Assembly: GCA_964417785.1 (NCBI GenBank)
Contig: CAYQJO010000072.1
Span: forward strand, 1 to 18,193
DNA length: 18,193 nucleotides
DNA from: DAOTUL01 sp034437435
Lineage (GTDB): Bacteria; Chloroflexota; Anaerolineae; Aggregatilineales; Phototrophicaceae
Direction: 5' to 3'
In this document: positions 1 through 7,620 of the stretch, one piece after another
Layout: each line of letters opens with the position of its first letter
Position numbering within the stretch: the stretch's first letter is position 1
Position numbers and translations under genes: made by a program
The notes under the pieces: model-generated
Told to the model about the DNA's origin: nothing
Databases searched by the model: none
What the model saw: the letters and a program-made list of their open reading frames with translations, nothing else

Positions 1-49
1 ATGCGCGTAGTCTACCTCATTTTGAGGCGCTCTGTGCGTAACGTCAGTC

Positions 50-200
50 AATAAGCTGCATAATCTTGCTTTTTCAAGTTTATTTGTAGCTTATTAGATC
101 ATGTTCAGGCTGATTTGTCAAACAATTGCGCGGTTCAAAACAAACAAAAAACAAACAGTTATTGATTGCAATTGTGCGATATAATGTGTGTTAGATCATG
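50..200. repeat. Repeats in the leader upstream of the DeoR/LacI-type regulator
   Basis: Three repeats lie in about 150 AT-rich bases. An inverted repeat AATAAGCT (50-57) / AGCTTATT (88-95) encloses 30 nt with a smaller CTTG/CAAG pair inside. The 10-mer TTAGATCATG occurs at 94-103 and again at 191-200, where it covers the start codon of the regulator gene. CAATTGYGCG occurs at 123-132 and 169-178, 46 bp apart. Repeats like these in front of a regulator gene suggest operators for autoregulation, but this is inference; none matches a consensus I know well. Confidence 0.4.
180..185 (+). promoter_or_regulatory. Possible -10 box of the regulator gene
   Basis: A perfect TATAAT hexamer lies 12 nt upstream of the ATG at 198, in an AT-rich stretch. 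No good -35 is seen at 16-18 bp spacing. If it is used, the 5' leader would be only a few nucleotides long and translation would start almost leaderless or at the second in-frame ATG (213). The second CAATTGYGCG copy abuts the hexamer, which fits an operator over the promoter. Confidence 0.35.
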
Positions 201-1253
201 ACTACGAACAAAATGCAGCGACACCAACTGATTCTCGATCTCGCTCAGGAGTCATCTCCAGAGCGGATGCTCAGCACGCGCAATCTGGCGAAGCAACTGG
301 GTGTATCGGAGATGACCATCCGGCGAGATTTGCAGGAACTGGCCGATGATGGTCTGATCCGGCGGCAGCATGGTGGGGTGCTGCCGTTGGAAACAGTGCA
401 GGAGTCCCGGCCAGAGATTGGTGTGCTGCTGGTATCGCGCAGCCAGAAATTCACCGATCCGTTCTTCAACGCGGTGTTGGAAGGTGTGGATGCTCGTATT
501 CACCAGTTAGGTTACCACATTGGCTTTATCTACACCTATGACGACATCCACACAGCCGACCAGGCCCGCGATCTACTGACCGATCATCGCAATACCGGTG
601 GTATCGTTCTGGCCGGTACACCGCGCAATGTTGAGAGCGTCAACTATCTGCGCCAGTACGGTCCCTTTGTCGTCTCGATTGCCGAATCGCTGGGATCGCA
701 GCACGACTCCATCCTGTTTGATGGACATCGAGGGATTTTCTCGGTGGTGGAGCATCTATTTGAACAGGGCTACCGTAATCCCGGCTTCATCAGCGGTTTT
801 TACGATGAGCGCGAGCAGGGTTTCATTGATGCCGTCCGCCATTTTGGCCTGCCGGATGATCCGTCACTGCGGCAGCATATAGCTCATGATGGGGATGGTT
901 GGCCGCCGCAGTTCGGCGAGATCGGCGCGGAGATTCTGATGAGCCGAAATCATCCCCCTGACGCCATCGTCTGTGCATCGGATCGAATCGCCATCGGTGC
1001 CATCCAATGGCTGCACCAGCACAATCTGCGCGTACCAGATGATCTGGCGGTAACCGGCTTCGACAACATCACCGACTCCGAGTTCACCAATCCACCGCTG
1101 ACCACGGTCCATGTGCATAAGTATCGGATGGGCGAACTGGCGGCGGAACGGTTGATCCGGCGGATCGAGAACCCGGATGAGATACCGCTGCAAATCCGCA
1201 CACCGACCCGGTTGCTGGTGCGCCGGTCCACACGCTTCATTGACAGTCGTTAA
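198..1253 (+). CDS. Transcriptional regulator with DeoR-type HTH and LacI-type sensor domain
   Basis: The first ~65 residues are a DeoR-family winged helix: LSTRNLAKQLGVSEMTIRRD (25-44) is the helix-turn-helix and the wing ends in RRQHGGV. From residue ~73 (EIGVLLVSRS) to the end the protein is a LacI/PurR-type periplasmic-binding-like fold, with the characteristic PDAIVCASDRIAIGA and GFDNI segments and a C-terminal LLVRRST tail. At 351 aa it matches the LacI family length, with the usual LacI headpiece replaced by a DeoR one. Family knowledge: such proteins bind a sugar or related ligand in the C-terminal domain and release or bind operators. No sugar operon is adjacent, so the ligand is unknown; the GH gene at 8000 is a distant candidate target only. 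No clear Shine-Dalgarno precedes ATG 198; ATG 213 (MQRHQL) is an alternative start that keeps the whole HTH. Confidence 0.88.
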   Translation: MTTNKMQRHQLILDLAQESSPERMLSTRNLAKQLGVSEMTIRRDLQELADDGLIRRQHGGVLPLETVQESRPEIGVLLVSRSQKFTDPFFNAVLEGVDARIHQLGYHIGFIYTYDDIHTADQARDLLTDHRNTGGIVLAGTPRNVESVNYLRQYGPFVVSIAESLGSQHDSILFDGHRGIFSVVEHLFEQGYRNPGFISGFYDEREQGFIDAVRHFGLPDDPSLRQHIAHDGDGWPPQFGEIGAEILMSRNHPPDAIVCASDRIAIGAIQWLHQHNLRVPDDLAVTGFDNITDSEFTNPPLTTVHVHKYRMGELAAERLIRRIENPDEIPLQIRTPTRLLVRRSTRFIDSR

Positions 1254-1268
1254 ACGGTGTGTTACGCT
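1240..1268 (+). promoter_or_regulatory. Promoter for the B12 riboswitch and transporter
   Basis: TTGACA (1240-1245) and TACGCT (1263-1268) are separated by 17 bp. The -35 lies inside the last codons of the regulator gene. A start site about 7 nt after the -10 would be near 1275, just before the first base of the riboswitch P1 helix at 1278, so promoter and aptamer positions support each other. Confidence 0.5.
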
Positions 1269-1277
1269 CATCTCAAT

Positions 1278-1429
1278 CTAACTCAGACTAACTAAGAATG
1301 AGGGTGCTGGTTTAGCAGGCACATCATCAGGGGAAGTCCGGTGGCCGTTTGAACAGATGGGAGTCCGGCGCTGTCGCGCAGCGGTAATGTCACACAGTGA
1401 CAAAGCCCGAATACCTGCCTCTGACTTAG
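1278..1429 (+). promoter_or_regulatory. Cobalamin (B12) riboswitch aptamer
   Basis: Conserved core blocks appear in the right order: GGTGC (1303-1307), GGGGAAGTCCGGTGG (1330-1344), GTCCGGCGCTGTCGCGCAGC (1363-1382), CGGTAA (1382-1387), and GCCCGAATACCTGCC (1405-1419). The outer segments CTAACTCAG (1278-1286) and CTGACTTAG (1421-1429) pair in 8 of 9 positions and form P1. The downstream gene is a BtuC-like permease, the expected target. Family knowledge: cobalamin binding lowers expression of B12 uptake genes. The assignment was made by motif reading; a covariance-model search would settle the exact ends and the subtype. Confidence 0.9.
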
Positions 1430-1437
1430 CTCGTAAG

Positions 1438-1452
1438 GTGATCCGTGATCAC
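1438..1452 (+). promoter_or_regulatory. Small hairpin between aptamer and terminator
   Basis: GTGATC (1438-1443) and GATCAC (1447-1452) form a 6-bp stem with a 3-nt loop directly after P1. It lies in the stretch linking the aptamer to the terminator, so it may be part of the expression platform. No antiterminator partner of the terminator arm was identified with certainty. Confidence 0.35.
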
Positions 1453-1486
1453 AGACCTTCGCGTAAAAGGGGAAACGAGCGTGGTG

Positions 1487-2590
1487 ATGAAAGAAAACCA
1501 TACCCGCCGCCCGGCGGGTTTTTTGTATGACCGTTCTACCCCCCTGAATCTGGGCTGGCGTCCACTGGTGTTGATCTTGCTGCTGGCTGGATTGATCGGT
1601 GTATTTCTGGTCAGTCTGGCGATGGGGTCGGTCCACATCCCACTGGATCAGATTATCACAGTGTTGTTGGGTGGTGAGGCTGATAAAGCATCATGGACCA
1701 ACATCGTCCTTAAATTCAGGATTCCCAGGGTCCTCACCGCCGCCCTGGCCGGGGCTGCGCTTGGTGTCAGCGGCTTGATGATGCAAACATTCTTCCGCAA
1801 TCCACTGGCGGGGCCGTTTGTGCTGGGAATCAGTTCGGGTGCGAGTCTGGGCGTGGCACTGGTGGTGCTGTCTGCTGGTTCAGCCAGCGGGGTGCTGCTG
1901 GCAGGATTGGGACTATCCGGCGATCTGCTGCTGGCAGGAGCGGCGGCACTCGGTTCAGGCGCGACGATGTTGCTGGTGCTGCTGGTTGCCAACCGCGTGC
2001 AGAGCAGCATGACTTTGCTCATTCTGGGCCTGATGATGGGCTATCTTGTCTCGGCACTGGTCAATCTTCTGCTGTATTTCGCCATCCCGGAGCGGATACA
2101 GGCCTATATTAGCTGGACCTTCGGCAGCTTTCGTGGTGTGACCTGGAACCAGATGCCTATCCTGGCGGGTGGTGTACTGATCGGCCTGCTCATCGCAGTT
2201 GCGCTGGTCAAATCGTTGAATGCGCTGCTGCTGGGTGAAGGCTACGCTCGCAGCCTCGGTGTCAATCTGCGCCTGACGCGCATGGCGCTGGTGAGTGCGA
2301 CGGCAATACTGGCGGGTACGGTGACGGCTTTTTGCGGCCCCATCGGTTTCGTTGGCATCGCTGTGCCGCATCTGTGCCGCAGCCTGTTCAATACATCCGA
2401 TCACCGGTTGCTGGTACCGGGTACGGTCTTGATGGGGGCGCTGGTCGCCGTGATTGCCGGTTTGATCGCTGAGGTGCCGGGTGCGGAGCTTGTGCTTCCG
2501 CTCAATGCCGTGACAGCGCTCATCGGTGCGCCAGTGGTGATTGTGGTTATTTTGCGCCAGCGCAATCTTCAACGGACATTTGCCTCATGA
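1487..2590 (+). CDS. btuC: Vitamin B12 ABC importer, BtuC/FecCD-family permease
   Basis: This is a membrane subunit of a type II ABC importer. About ten hydrophobic segments begin at LVLILLLAGLIGVFLVSLAM and follow the FecCD pattern, with RNPLAGPFVLGISSGASLG in the first third and the family hallmark GPIGFVGIAVPHLCR near the C-terminus. Length is 367 aa from ATG 1487, normal for the family. The frame is open back to GTG 1445, but AAGGGGAAA (1467-1474) is well placed for GTG 1481 or ATG 1487. It follows a cobalamin riboswitch and overlaps the ATPase gene by the ATGA motif at 2587, so corrinoid uptake is the best substrate guess; riboswitch control is the main evidence, since FecCD permeases also carry siderophores and heme. 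The intrinsic terminator lies within its first codons (see terminator at 1502). Confidence 0.85.
   Translation: MKENHTRRPAGFLYDRSTPLNLGWRPLVLILLLAGLIGVFLVSLAMGSVHIPLDQIITVLLGGEADKASWTNIVLKFRIPRVLTAALAGAALGVSGLMMQTFFRNPLAGPFVLGISSGASLGVALVVLSAGSASGVLLAGLGLSGDLLLAGAAALGSGATMLLVLLVANRVQSSMTLLILGLMMGYLVSALVNLLLYFAIPERIQAYISWTFGSFRGVTWNQMPILAGGVLIGLLIAVALVKSLNALLLGEGYARSLGVNLRLTRMALVSATAILAGTVTAFCGPIGFVGIAVPHLCRSLFNTSDHRLLVPGTVLMGALVAVIAGLIAEVPGAELVLPLNAVTALIGAPVVIVVILRQRNLQRTFAS
1502..1526 (+). terminator. Intrinsic terminator of the riboswitch, inside the permease reading frame
   Basis: ACCCGCC (1502-1508) and GGCGGGT (1513-1519) form a perfect 7-bp GC-rich stem with a 4-nt loop, followed by a run of T (1519-1524). 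This is a textbook factor-independent terminator placed about 70 nt after the cobalamin aptamer, as expected for transcriptional control. It lies within codons 6-13 of the permease if translation starts at the well-placed ATG 1487. The alternative is a TTG start at 1523 inside the T-run. Confidence 0.75.
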
Positions 2591-3603
2591 TATTGCAGAC
2601 GCACGATCTCACCATTGGTTACCGGCCCGATCTGGTCGTTGCCAGTAACCTCAATATATCGCTGGATGGCGGTCAACTGGTCTGCCTGTTGGGACCTAAC
2701 GGAACTGGCAAATCGACCCTGCTGCGCACGATTGCCGGGATGCAGAAGCCGCTGGCCGGTCGGGTGATGCTCGCCGGTAAGGACATCACCCGGCTCAATC
2801 CACGCCAGGTTGCGGCCCGCCTGAGTGTGGTCCTCACGGAGCGCCCTGATGTCGGATTGCTCAACGGTTATGCGCTGGTCGCATTGGGTCGCCATCCGTA
2901 CACAGACTGGATGGGACGGCTCTCGCGTCACGATAGGGCGGTCATCCGCTGGGCGGTGGACGCTGTTGGTGCGACCGATCTGGCCGACCGTCTGGTGATG
3001 GAACTCAGTGACGGCCAGCGCCAGAAATTGTTGATCGCACGGGCGCTGGCGCAAGAATCTGAGGTGATTCTCCTCGATGAGCCGACCGCGTTTCTCGATC
3101 TGCCGCGCCGTGCCGAGATTATGCACCTGCTGCGTCATCTGGCGATGGAGACCGGGCGAGCGATTCTGCTTTCCACCCACGATCTTGATCTGGCCCTGCG
3201 CTCCGCCGATAGACTATGGCTGATGGCAGATGGGCGTGTGCGAACGGGTACGCCGGAGGACCTGGTTATCAGTGGCGCATTTGAGGCCGCTTTCCAGGGA
3301 GAGGGCGTGGCTTTTGATCGCACCACCGGTGTGTTCAGTGTGGAACTGGAGCCGGGATACCAGGTCGATGTCGTGGGTGATGGCGTTTCATACACCTGGA
3401 CCTGCCGCGCCTTGAAGCGAGCGGGCTTTGCGCTGGCAAGCGGTGATTCGGCTTTGCGCGTTGAAGTACATGGCAGTGAACACGACCCTGTGTGGTATGT
3501 TTACCAGGGGACCGAGGAAAGTGTTCACACCAGTATTGAAGATATGCTCCTGACGTTACAATATCATCGGGCAACCGTAGCTGGCCCGCAGCCCGCATTT
3601 TGA
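2587..3603 (+). CDS. btuD: Vitamin B12 ABC importer, BtuD/FecE-type ATPase with C-terminal extension
   Basis: This is the cytoplasmic ATPase of the importer. Walker A GPNGTGKST is at residues 36-44, the signature LSDGQ at 140-144, Walker B VILLDEP at 160-166, and the H-loop histidine at 198 in STHD. The start codon overlaps the permease stop (ATGA), indicating translational coupling. At 338 aa it is ~80-90 residues longer than a plain FecE/BtuD. The extra part (from ~residue 245, FDRTTGVF) has the pattern strand-helix-strand-helix and is not part of the ATPase fold; similar tails occur in some FecE-like ATPases, but I do not know the function. The signature has Asp where most family members have Gly (LSGGQ), a common tolerated variant. 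No BtuF-type binding protein is encoded next to it. Confidence 0.85.
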   Translation: MILQTHDLTIGYRPDLVVASNLNISLDGGQLVCLLGPNGTGKSTLLRTIAGMQKPLAGRVMLAGKDITRLNPRQVAARLSVVLTERPDVGLLNGYALVALGRHPYTDWMGRLSRHDRAVIRWAVDAVGATDLADRLVMELSDGQRQKLLIARALAQESEVILLDEPTAFLDLPRRAEIMHLLRHLAMETGRAILLSTHDLDLALRSADRLWLMADGRVRTGTPEDLVISGAFEAAFQGEGVAFDRTTGVFSVELEPGYQVDVVGDGVSYTWTCRALKRAGFALASGDSALRVEVHGSEHDPVWYVYQGTEESVHTSIEDMLLTLQYHRATVAGPQPAF

Positions 3604-3646
3604 TGTAAGATTAGGTCCTGCTTTGAAGCATCAATGCGAGACCCCT

Positions 3647-5989
3647 ATGCGCCGAATGATCTTGATCCTGGTGAGTTTCCTGCTGGCCGGTTGCGCCTAC
3701 GGTGACAATGCGGCTGTTGGTGGGCGTATTGTGCTGTGGCACAGTGCTACCGGCACGGTTGGTAGTGTATTGGACGATATTGTCGACCGTTTCATGGAGA
3801 TCAATCCGCATATCCAGGTCAGTCTCGTCTCTATCCCGGCGGATGAGATGCTGAGTCGCTATCGCAATGCGGCTGAGCTTTCGTTGGGACCTGATCTCTT
3901 TATTGGTGAGACGACCTGGATTCCTGCGTTAGCCGATCAAGATTTGATTCAATCGCTGGATCGTTATGATCCGTCTCTGGATGGCTATTTTTCCGCAGCC
4001 GTAGAGAACATTCGCTATGATGGCGAAGTGTACGGTATTCCCTACGGCCTGACGCTCAATGCACTCTTCTACAACGCTGACCGGGTGACAACACCGCCGG
4101 ACACACTGGCGGCGCTGCTGGCCCAGGCGACCAACGGCAACGGTACCGCCATGACCACCCGCTTTGACCACGCCTTCTGGGGTGTGCGAGCATTTGGTGG
4201 GCGCATGTTCGGGGACGATGGACGGGTGACCCTGGATGGAGGTGGGTTCGCCAGTTGGTTAAGCTGGATGAGTTCTGCACAGAACGCTGTTGGTATGTTC
4301 CTGAACAACGACCGGGCCACCTTGATGAATCTGTTCATGTCGGGACAGGTGGCCTACTATGTCGGCACGCCCGATGATTTCCCCCTGCTGAGTTCTAATA
4401 TGGAGGCCAATATCGGCGTGGCACCACTGCCGACTGGACCGGGTGGGCCGGCGGGACCGCTGCTGCATCTGGATGCGCTGATGTTCAACCGTGCGTCTGC
4501 GCAGCGCAACACCCGCGCTGCGCTGGAACTGGCCCGATTCTTGACGAACGATGAAAACAGTCTGCGCCTTGCCCGTGAGGTTGGTCATGTACCGGCTAAT
4601 TCGCGTGTTCCTGGCATTGATGCCCGTACCTATCCCATCGTCAACGGTTTCATGACGCAGGCTCGCACGGCGATTCCCATCGTCAACACCGAGGCGATGT
4701 CGGTGCTGCTGGCGGACGGTGACCGGCTGTATCGTCGAGTTTTGGACGGGGTGGTGGATGCGACTGAAGGGGCGGCAAGCTTCACGGCCACCATCAACAC
4801 TGCGTTGGGTTATGAACAGGTCGAACCGCAGACCGTTCTGTGTACCGAATCCGGCAACATGCGCCTGTGGCATAGCTGGCAGGATCAGGATGAAAGGGTG
4901 TTGCAACGAATCATCGACCGCTTTGAAGCTCACTGTACCGCTGTCGATGTGATCGTTACGCAGTTTGGCAGCGAGAGCGAACTGGTTTCCAATTACGGTG
5001 GGCTGTACGACCCCGACCTTAAGCCGGATGTCCTGCTGCTCTCGGATACATGGGTCTACGAACTTGCCAGCGAGGGGATGATCCAGCCTATTGAGAGCGA
5101 TCTACTCCAGCAGTTCGTACCAGCGACTCTTAACGCACTTGCTTATCAAAACAGCGTTTATGGTACGCCGGTCTCTTTGTGGCTGACCGTCCTGTTTTAT
5201 GACGTGGCGCGTGTGTCGGACCCACCACGCACTCTGGACGATCTTGTCACCGATGCGGCGGAGGCGCAGCCGGTCGCAATTGCTTCCTCCTTTGAGACCG
5301 CCTTCTGGGGTATTTCAGCCTTTGGTGGCACCCTGTTCGGCCCTGATATGGCGTTGGCCGTCAACCAGGATGGTGCTATGGTAGCATGGCTGGACTGGTT
5401 GCGGAGTATGCGCAGCAGTGCTGGTTTTATTGTGGATACTGAACTTGATCTACTGGCTGACTTGTTCAGCGATGGCACGGCGATGTATCTCATTGGGCCG
5501 TCGCACCTGCTTCAGCGTTTTGACCCGGACCGTGTTGCCATCACCGCACTGCCTGCCGGACCAGCGGGGGAAGCTTCGTCCATTCTGCGCACCGATGCCT
5601 TTATGGTCAACGCATCGGTGGAGGATGAGCGTCTGGCCCTGATTCAGGCGTTTGTCAACACAGCGACCAGCATGGATAACCAGCAGTTGATGTTTGAGTT
5701 GACACGGCGTTTTCCGGCCAATATCAACGTTCCTTCGGAGTCGGATGTCATGCTGACAGCGCTGCAATCGCAGTTGAACCGGGCAACGGTTCTGCCCAAC
5801 GTCGAAGAAATCGCGCCGGTCCTGCTCTCTGGTGACCGTGTTTATGACGCGGTACTCAACGATGAGGCCGACATCGAGACGGCTGTTTCCAATTTTGTCG
5901 CGACGGTGAACGATCTCAACGAGGTCCAACCAACACCGCCCGTTGAGACTACTGTAGACGCTACCCCGGAGATAACGGTGAGTCCGTGA
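3647..5989 (+). CDS. Lipoprotein with two tandem extracellular solute-binding modules
   Basis: From ATG 3647 the protein starts MRRMILILVSFLLAGC, a lipoprotein signal with lipobox LAGC, so it should be anchored outside the membrane. TTG 3623 is possible but adds a non-signal-like stretch. The 780-aa protein contains two copies of a family 1 (sugar-type) solute-binding fold, about 377 residues apart. LWHSATG (30-36) matches LWHSWQD (407-413); DHAFWGVRAFGG matches ETAFWGISAFGG; APLPTGPGGPAG matches TALPAGPAGEAS; ADGDRLYRRVL matches LSGDRVYDAVL. A Pro/Thr-rich tail follows. Normal family members have one module of ~400 aa. No MalF/MalG-type permease is adjacent. It sits 43 nt after the B12 ATPase and 16 nt before the MscS gene. 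Ligand unknown; it could be a sensor or adaptor rather than a transport receptor. Confidence 0.82.
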   Translation: MRRMILILVSFLLAGCAYGDNAAVGGRIVLWHSATGTVGSVLDDIVDRFMEINPHIQVSLVSIPADEMLSRYRNAAELSLGPDLFIGETTWIPALADQDLIQSLDRYDPSLDGYFSAAVENIRYDGEVYGIPYGLTLNALFYNADRVTTPPDTLAALLAQATNGNGTAMTTRFDHAFWGVRAFGGRMFGDDGRVTLDGGGFASWLSWMSSAQNAVGMFLNNDRATLMNLFMSGQVAYYVGTPDDFPLLSSNMEANIGVAPLPTGPGGPAGPLLHLDALMFNRASAQRNTRAALELARFLTNDENSLRLAREVGHVPANSRVPGIDARTYPIVNGFMTQARTAIPIVNTEAMSVLLADGDRLYRRVLDGVVDATEGAASFTATINTALGYEQVEPQTVLCTESGNMRLWHSWQDQDERVLQRIIDRFEAHCTAVDVIVTQFGSESELVSNYGGLYDPDLKPDVLLLSDTWVYELASEGMIQPIESDLLQQFVPATLNALAYQNSVYGTPVSLWLTVLFYDVARVSDPPRTLDDLVTDAAEAQPVAIASSFETAFWGISAFGGTLFGPDMALAVNQDGAMVAWLDWLRSMRSSAGFIVDTELDLLADLFSDGTAMYLIGPSHLLQRFDPDRVAITALPAGPAGEASSILRTDAFMVNASVEDERLALIQAFVNTATSMDNQQLMFELTRRFPANINVPSESDVMLTALQSQLNRATVLPNVEEIAPVLLSGDRVYDAVLNDEADIETAVSNFVATVNDLNEVQPTPPVETTVDATPEITVSP

Positions 5990-5992
5990 GGC

Positions 5993-5999
5993 AAAGGAG
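5993..5999 (+). promoter_or_regulatory. Strong ribosome binding site of the MscS gene
   Basis: AAAGGAG lies 6 nt before ATG 6006 and only 3 nt after the stop of the double solute-binding lipoprotein, which fixes the start and supports co-transcription of the pair. Confidence 0.7.
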
Positions 6000-6005
6000 T
6001 CGACA

Positions 6006-7397
6006 ATGCCGGAAGAAATCGAAGTCAGTGACGCATCTGCTATCGCGTCCGAGCAAATCAACATTTTGCTGGCCTACCTGGAACGGCCCGATGTCCGGCT
6101 GCAACTGCTGGCCCTGTTCGGTGTCGTGGTCTTGTCGTATCTGCTGGCGATGGTGTTCCATCTGTGGTTGATCCGCTTTGCCCACCGCCATTTGCACGGA
6201 CATTCAGCGGAGATGAAAGACAGTGTGATGAATCGCTGGATACCGGCGGTCAATCAACTTGACTGGCCGCTGGCGGCACTGCTGCTGGTTTATCTGTTCA
6301 TTCCATTTTTGCAGGCCCAGGATCACAAGGTCGGTTTACTGCGTTATTTCACCATCTTTTTCTGGATGCTGCTGGTATATCAGACAGCGTTGACGGTGCT
6401 GTACGCTGCGTTCCGCCGTCCGGCAGTCCGTCGCTATCACAAGTCGATTTTTGCCCCGGCGTTTGTCCTGGTCATTACCTGGGCCGTGCTGTCGTTTCTC
6501 AACATTGATGAGGTGCTGCGCATTCAGTTGGGGCAGCTTTTTGAGACCAACATCACGCTTGGCAACCTGATCGGCGCGTTCATCGTGCTTTACGGTTTTG
6601 TCGTCATCAGTTGGGTGGTTCAGGATGCGATGCGGATCGGTTTCTCACGTTTTGAAAGTGACACCGGACTGGTCAACTCGGTGGTGACGATTATGCGCTA
6701 TCTCGTCATGATTATCGGCATTGTCATCACATTGAACACGCTCGGTTTCAGTGCGGCGACGTTGGCCGCTATCGCCGGTGGTCTATCATTGGGAGCCGGA
6801 TTGGGCTTGCAGCGCATTGTGGGCAATTTCGTGAGCGGCATTGTGCTTCTTCTGGAACAATCGGTGCGTCCGGGGGATGTGGTGATCGTCGGTGCCGATA
6901 TGGGCGTGGTCAAGCGGATCAATATCCGCTCGACCATCGTCAACCGTTTCGACAATGTTGATCTGGTCATCCCCAACGAAAACCTGATGACCTCTACCGT
7001 GACCACCTACAACACCGAACTGGAGCGGAAACGGGTCGAGGTCCGTGTGGGAGCTAGCTACAATGCTGATCCGACGCAGGTGCGTAAGGTCCTGGAAGAC
7101 ACGGCTGCCCGGCATGGTCTGGTGTTGAGCGATCCACCACCGGCAGCGTACTTCCTGGGCTTCGGTGATAGCAGCCTCAACTTTGTCTTGTGGGCCTGGG
7201 TGGCTGATAACGACAAACGCTGGGGGACACAGAGCGATCTGCATTATATGGTGTCGCGTGCCTTCAAGGATCACGGAATCGAGATACCGTTTCCGCAGCG
7301 TGATCTTCACATCCGCATGCCGCAAGAACAACCTGCATGGCAGTCGAACGATGTTCACCAGTCGCAGCAGGGCGTCACTGAGGAGAATCTACCATAG
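6006..7397 (+). CDS. MscS-family mechanosensitive ion channel
   Basis: This is a membrane channel of 463 aa. Hydrophobic segments are seen near residues 32-56, 86-102, 111-134, 148-165, 186-208 and 228-246. They lead into the pore helix region LAAIAGGLSLGAGLGLQRIV (253-272), with the Gly/Ala-rich packing typical of MscS TM3. The cytoplasmic beta domain follows, with EQSVRPGDVVIV (284-295), RSTIVNRFDNVDLVIPN (308-324) and a C-terminal alpha/beta domain. Family knowledge: MscS homotetramers to heptamers open on membrane tension to release solutes in osmotic downshock. With more than three predicted segments it belongs to the larger MscS-like group. It follows the double solute-binding lipoprotein closely, so the two are probably one transcription unit. 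Confidence 0.9.
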   Translation: MPEEIEVSDASAIASEQINILLAYLERPDVRLQLLALFGVVVLSYLLAMVFHLWLIRFAHRHLHGHSAEMKDSVMNRWIPAVNQLDWPLAALLLVYLFIPFLQAQDHKVGLLRYFTIFFWMLLVYQTALTVLYAAFRRPAVRRYHKSIFAPAFVLVITWAVLSFLNIDEVLRIQLGQLFETNITLGNLIGAFIVLYGFVVISWVVQDAMRIGFSRFESDTGLVNSVVTIMRYLVMIIGIVITLNTLGFSAATLAAIAGGLSLGAGLGLQRIVGNFVSGIVLLLEQSVRPGDVVIVGADMGVVKRINIRSTIVNRFDNVDLVIPNENLMTSTVTTYNTELERKRVEVRVGASYNADPTQVRKVLEDTAARHGLVLSDPPPAAYFLGFGDSSLNFVLWAWVADNDKRWGTQSDLHYMVSRAFKDHGIEIPFPQRDLHIRMPQEQPAWQSNDVHQSQQGVTEENLP

Positions 7398-7440
7398 GCT
7401 TGAGGGTGCATTTCAATATGTTGGCATGGTTGCATACCGG

Positions 7441-7458
7441 TGCAAAAAGATGCAAAAA
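7441..7458 (+). repeat. Short tandem TGCAAAAA repeat
   Basis: TGCAAAAA occurs at 7441-7448 and 7451-7458, one helical turn apart, just upstream of the first paired-hairpin element. Function unknown. Confidence 0.4.
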
Positions 7459-7463
7459 TTGGC

Positions 7464-7551
7464 GGGTTCCACATGTGGAACCCCTACCCAAAATGACGAT
7501 CTGTGGTAGGGGCGGCACATGTGCCGCCCGCGACCTCTACTGGATGTAGAG
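7464..7551. repeat. Paired-hairpin intergenic element, copy 1
   Basis: Two perfect 20-nt palindromes, GGGTTCCACATGTGGAACCC (7464-7483) and GGGCGGCACATGTGCCGCCC (7510-7529), have centres 46 bp apart. Between them CCCCTACC (7481-7488) and GGTAGGGG (7505-7512) are complementary across a 16-nt loop and overlap the inner ends of both palindromes by 3 nt. A further CTCTAC/GTAGAG hairpin (7535-7551) follows. Copy 2 at 10258 has the same plan with different stem sequences. It resembles REP/MITE-type intergenic elements. Confidence 0.75.
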
Positions 7552-7591
7552 ACACGCTCCGAAGCACTCGTCCTCGCCACCCGTCTGGGGT

Positions 7592-7600
7592 TGGTATAAT
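7592..7600 (+). promoter_or_regulatory. Possible extended -10 promoter
   Basis: TGGTATAAT is an extended -10 (TGN-TATAAT), with no clear -35. It lies upstream of the CCTATCA/TGATAGG inverted repeat and the response-regulator fragment, and may be the left-over promoter of that gene. Confidence 0.4.
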
Positions 7601-7620
7601 TTACGTTCTTCGGTGCTTAT

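Noticed and set aside
1955..3180. Two minus-strand frames of ~200 codons opposite btuC and btuD
   Set aside because: Both are Gln/His/Arg-rich shadows of strongly supported permease and ATPase genes.
4259..4933. Minus-strand open frame of 224 codons inside the double solute-binding gene
   Set aside because: Shadow frame with no domain, no RBS and no continuation; the plus-strand duplication shows which strand codes.
7464..7529. CRISPR-like interpretation of the repeated palindromes
   Set aside because: Only two units, with different sequences and no equal spacers; the design is paired hairpins, not a repeat-spacer array.
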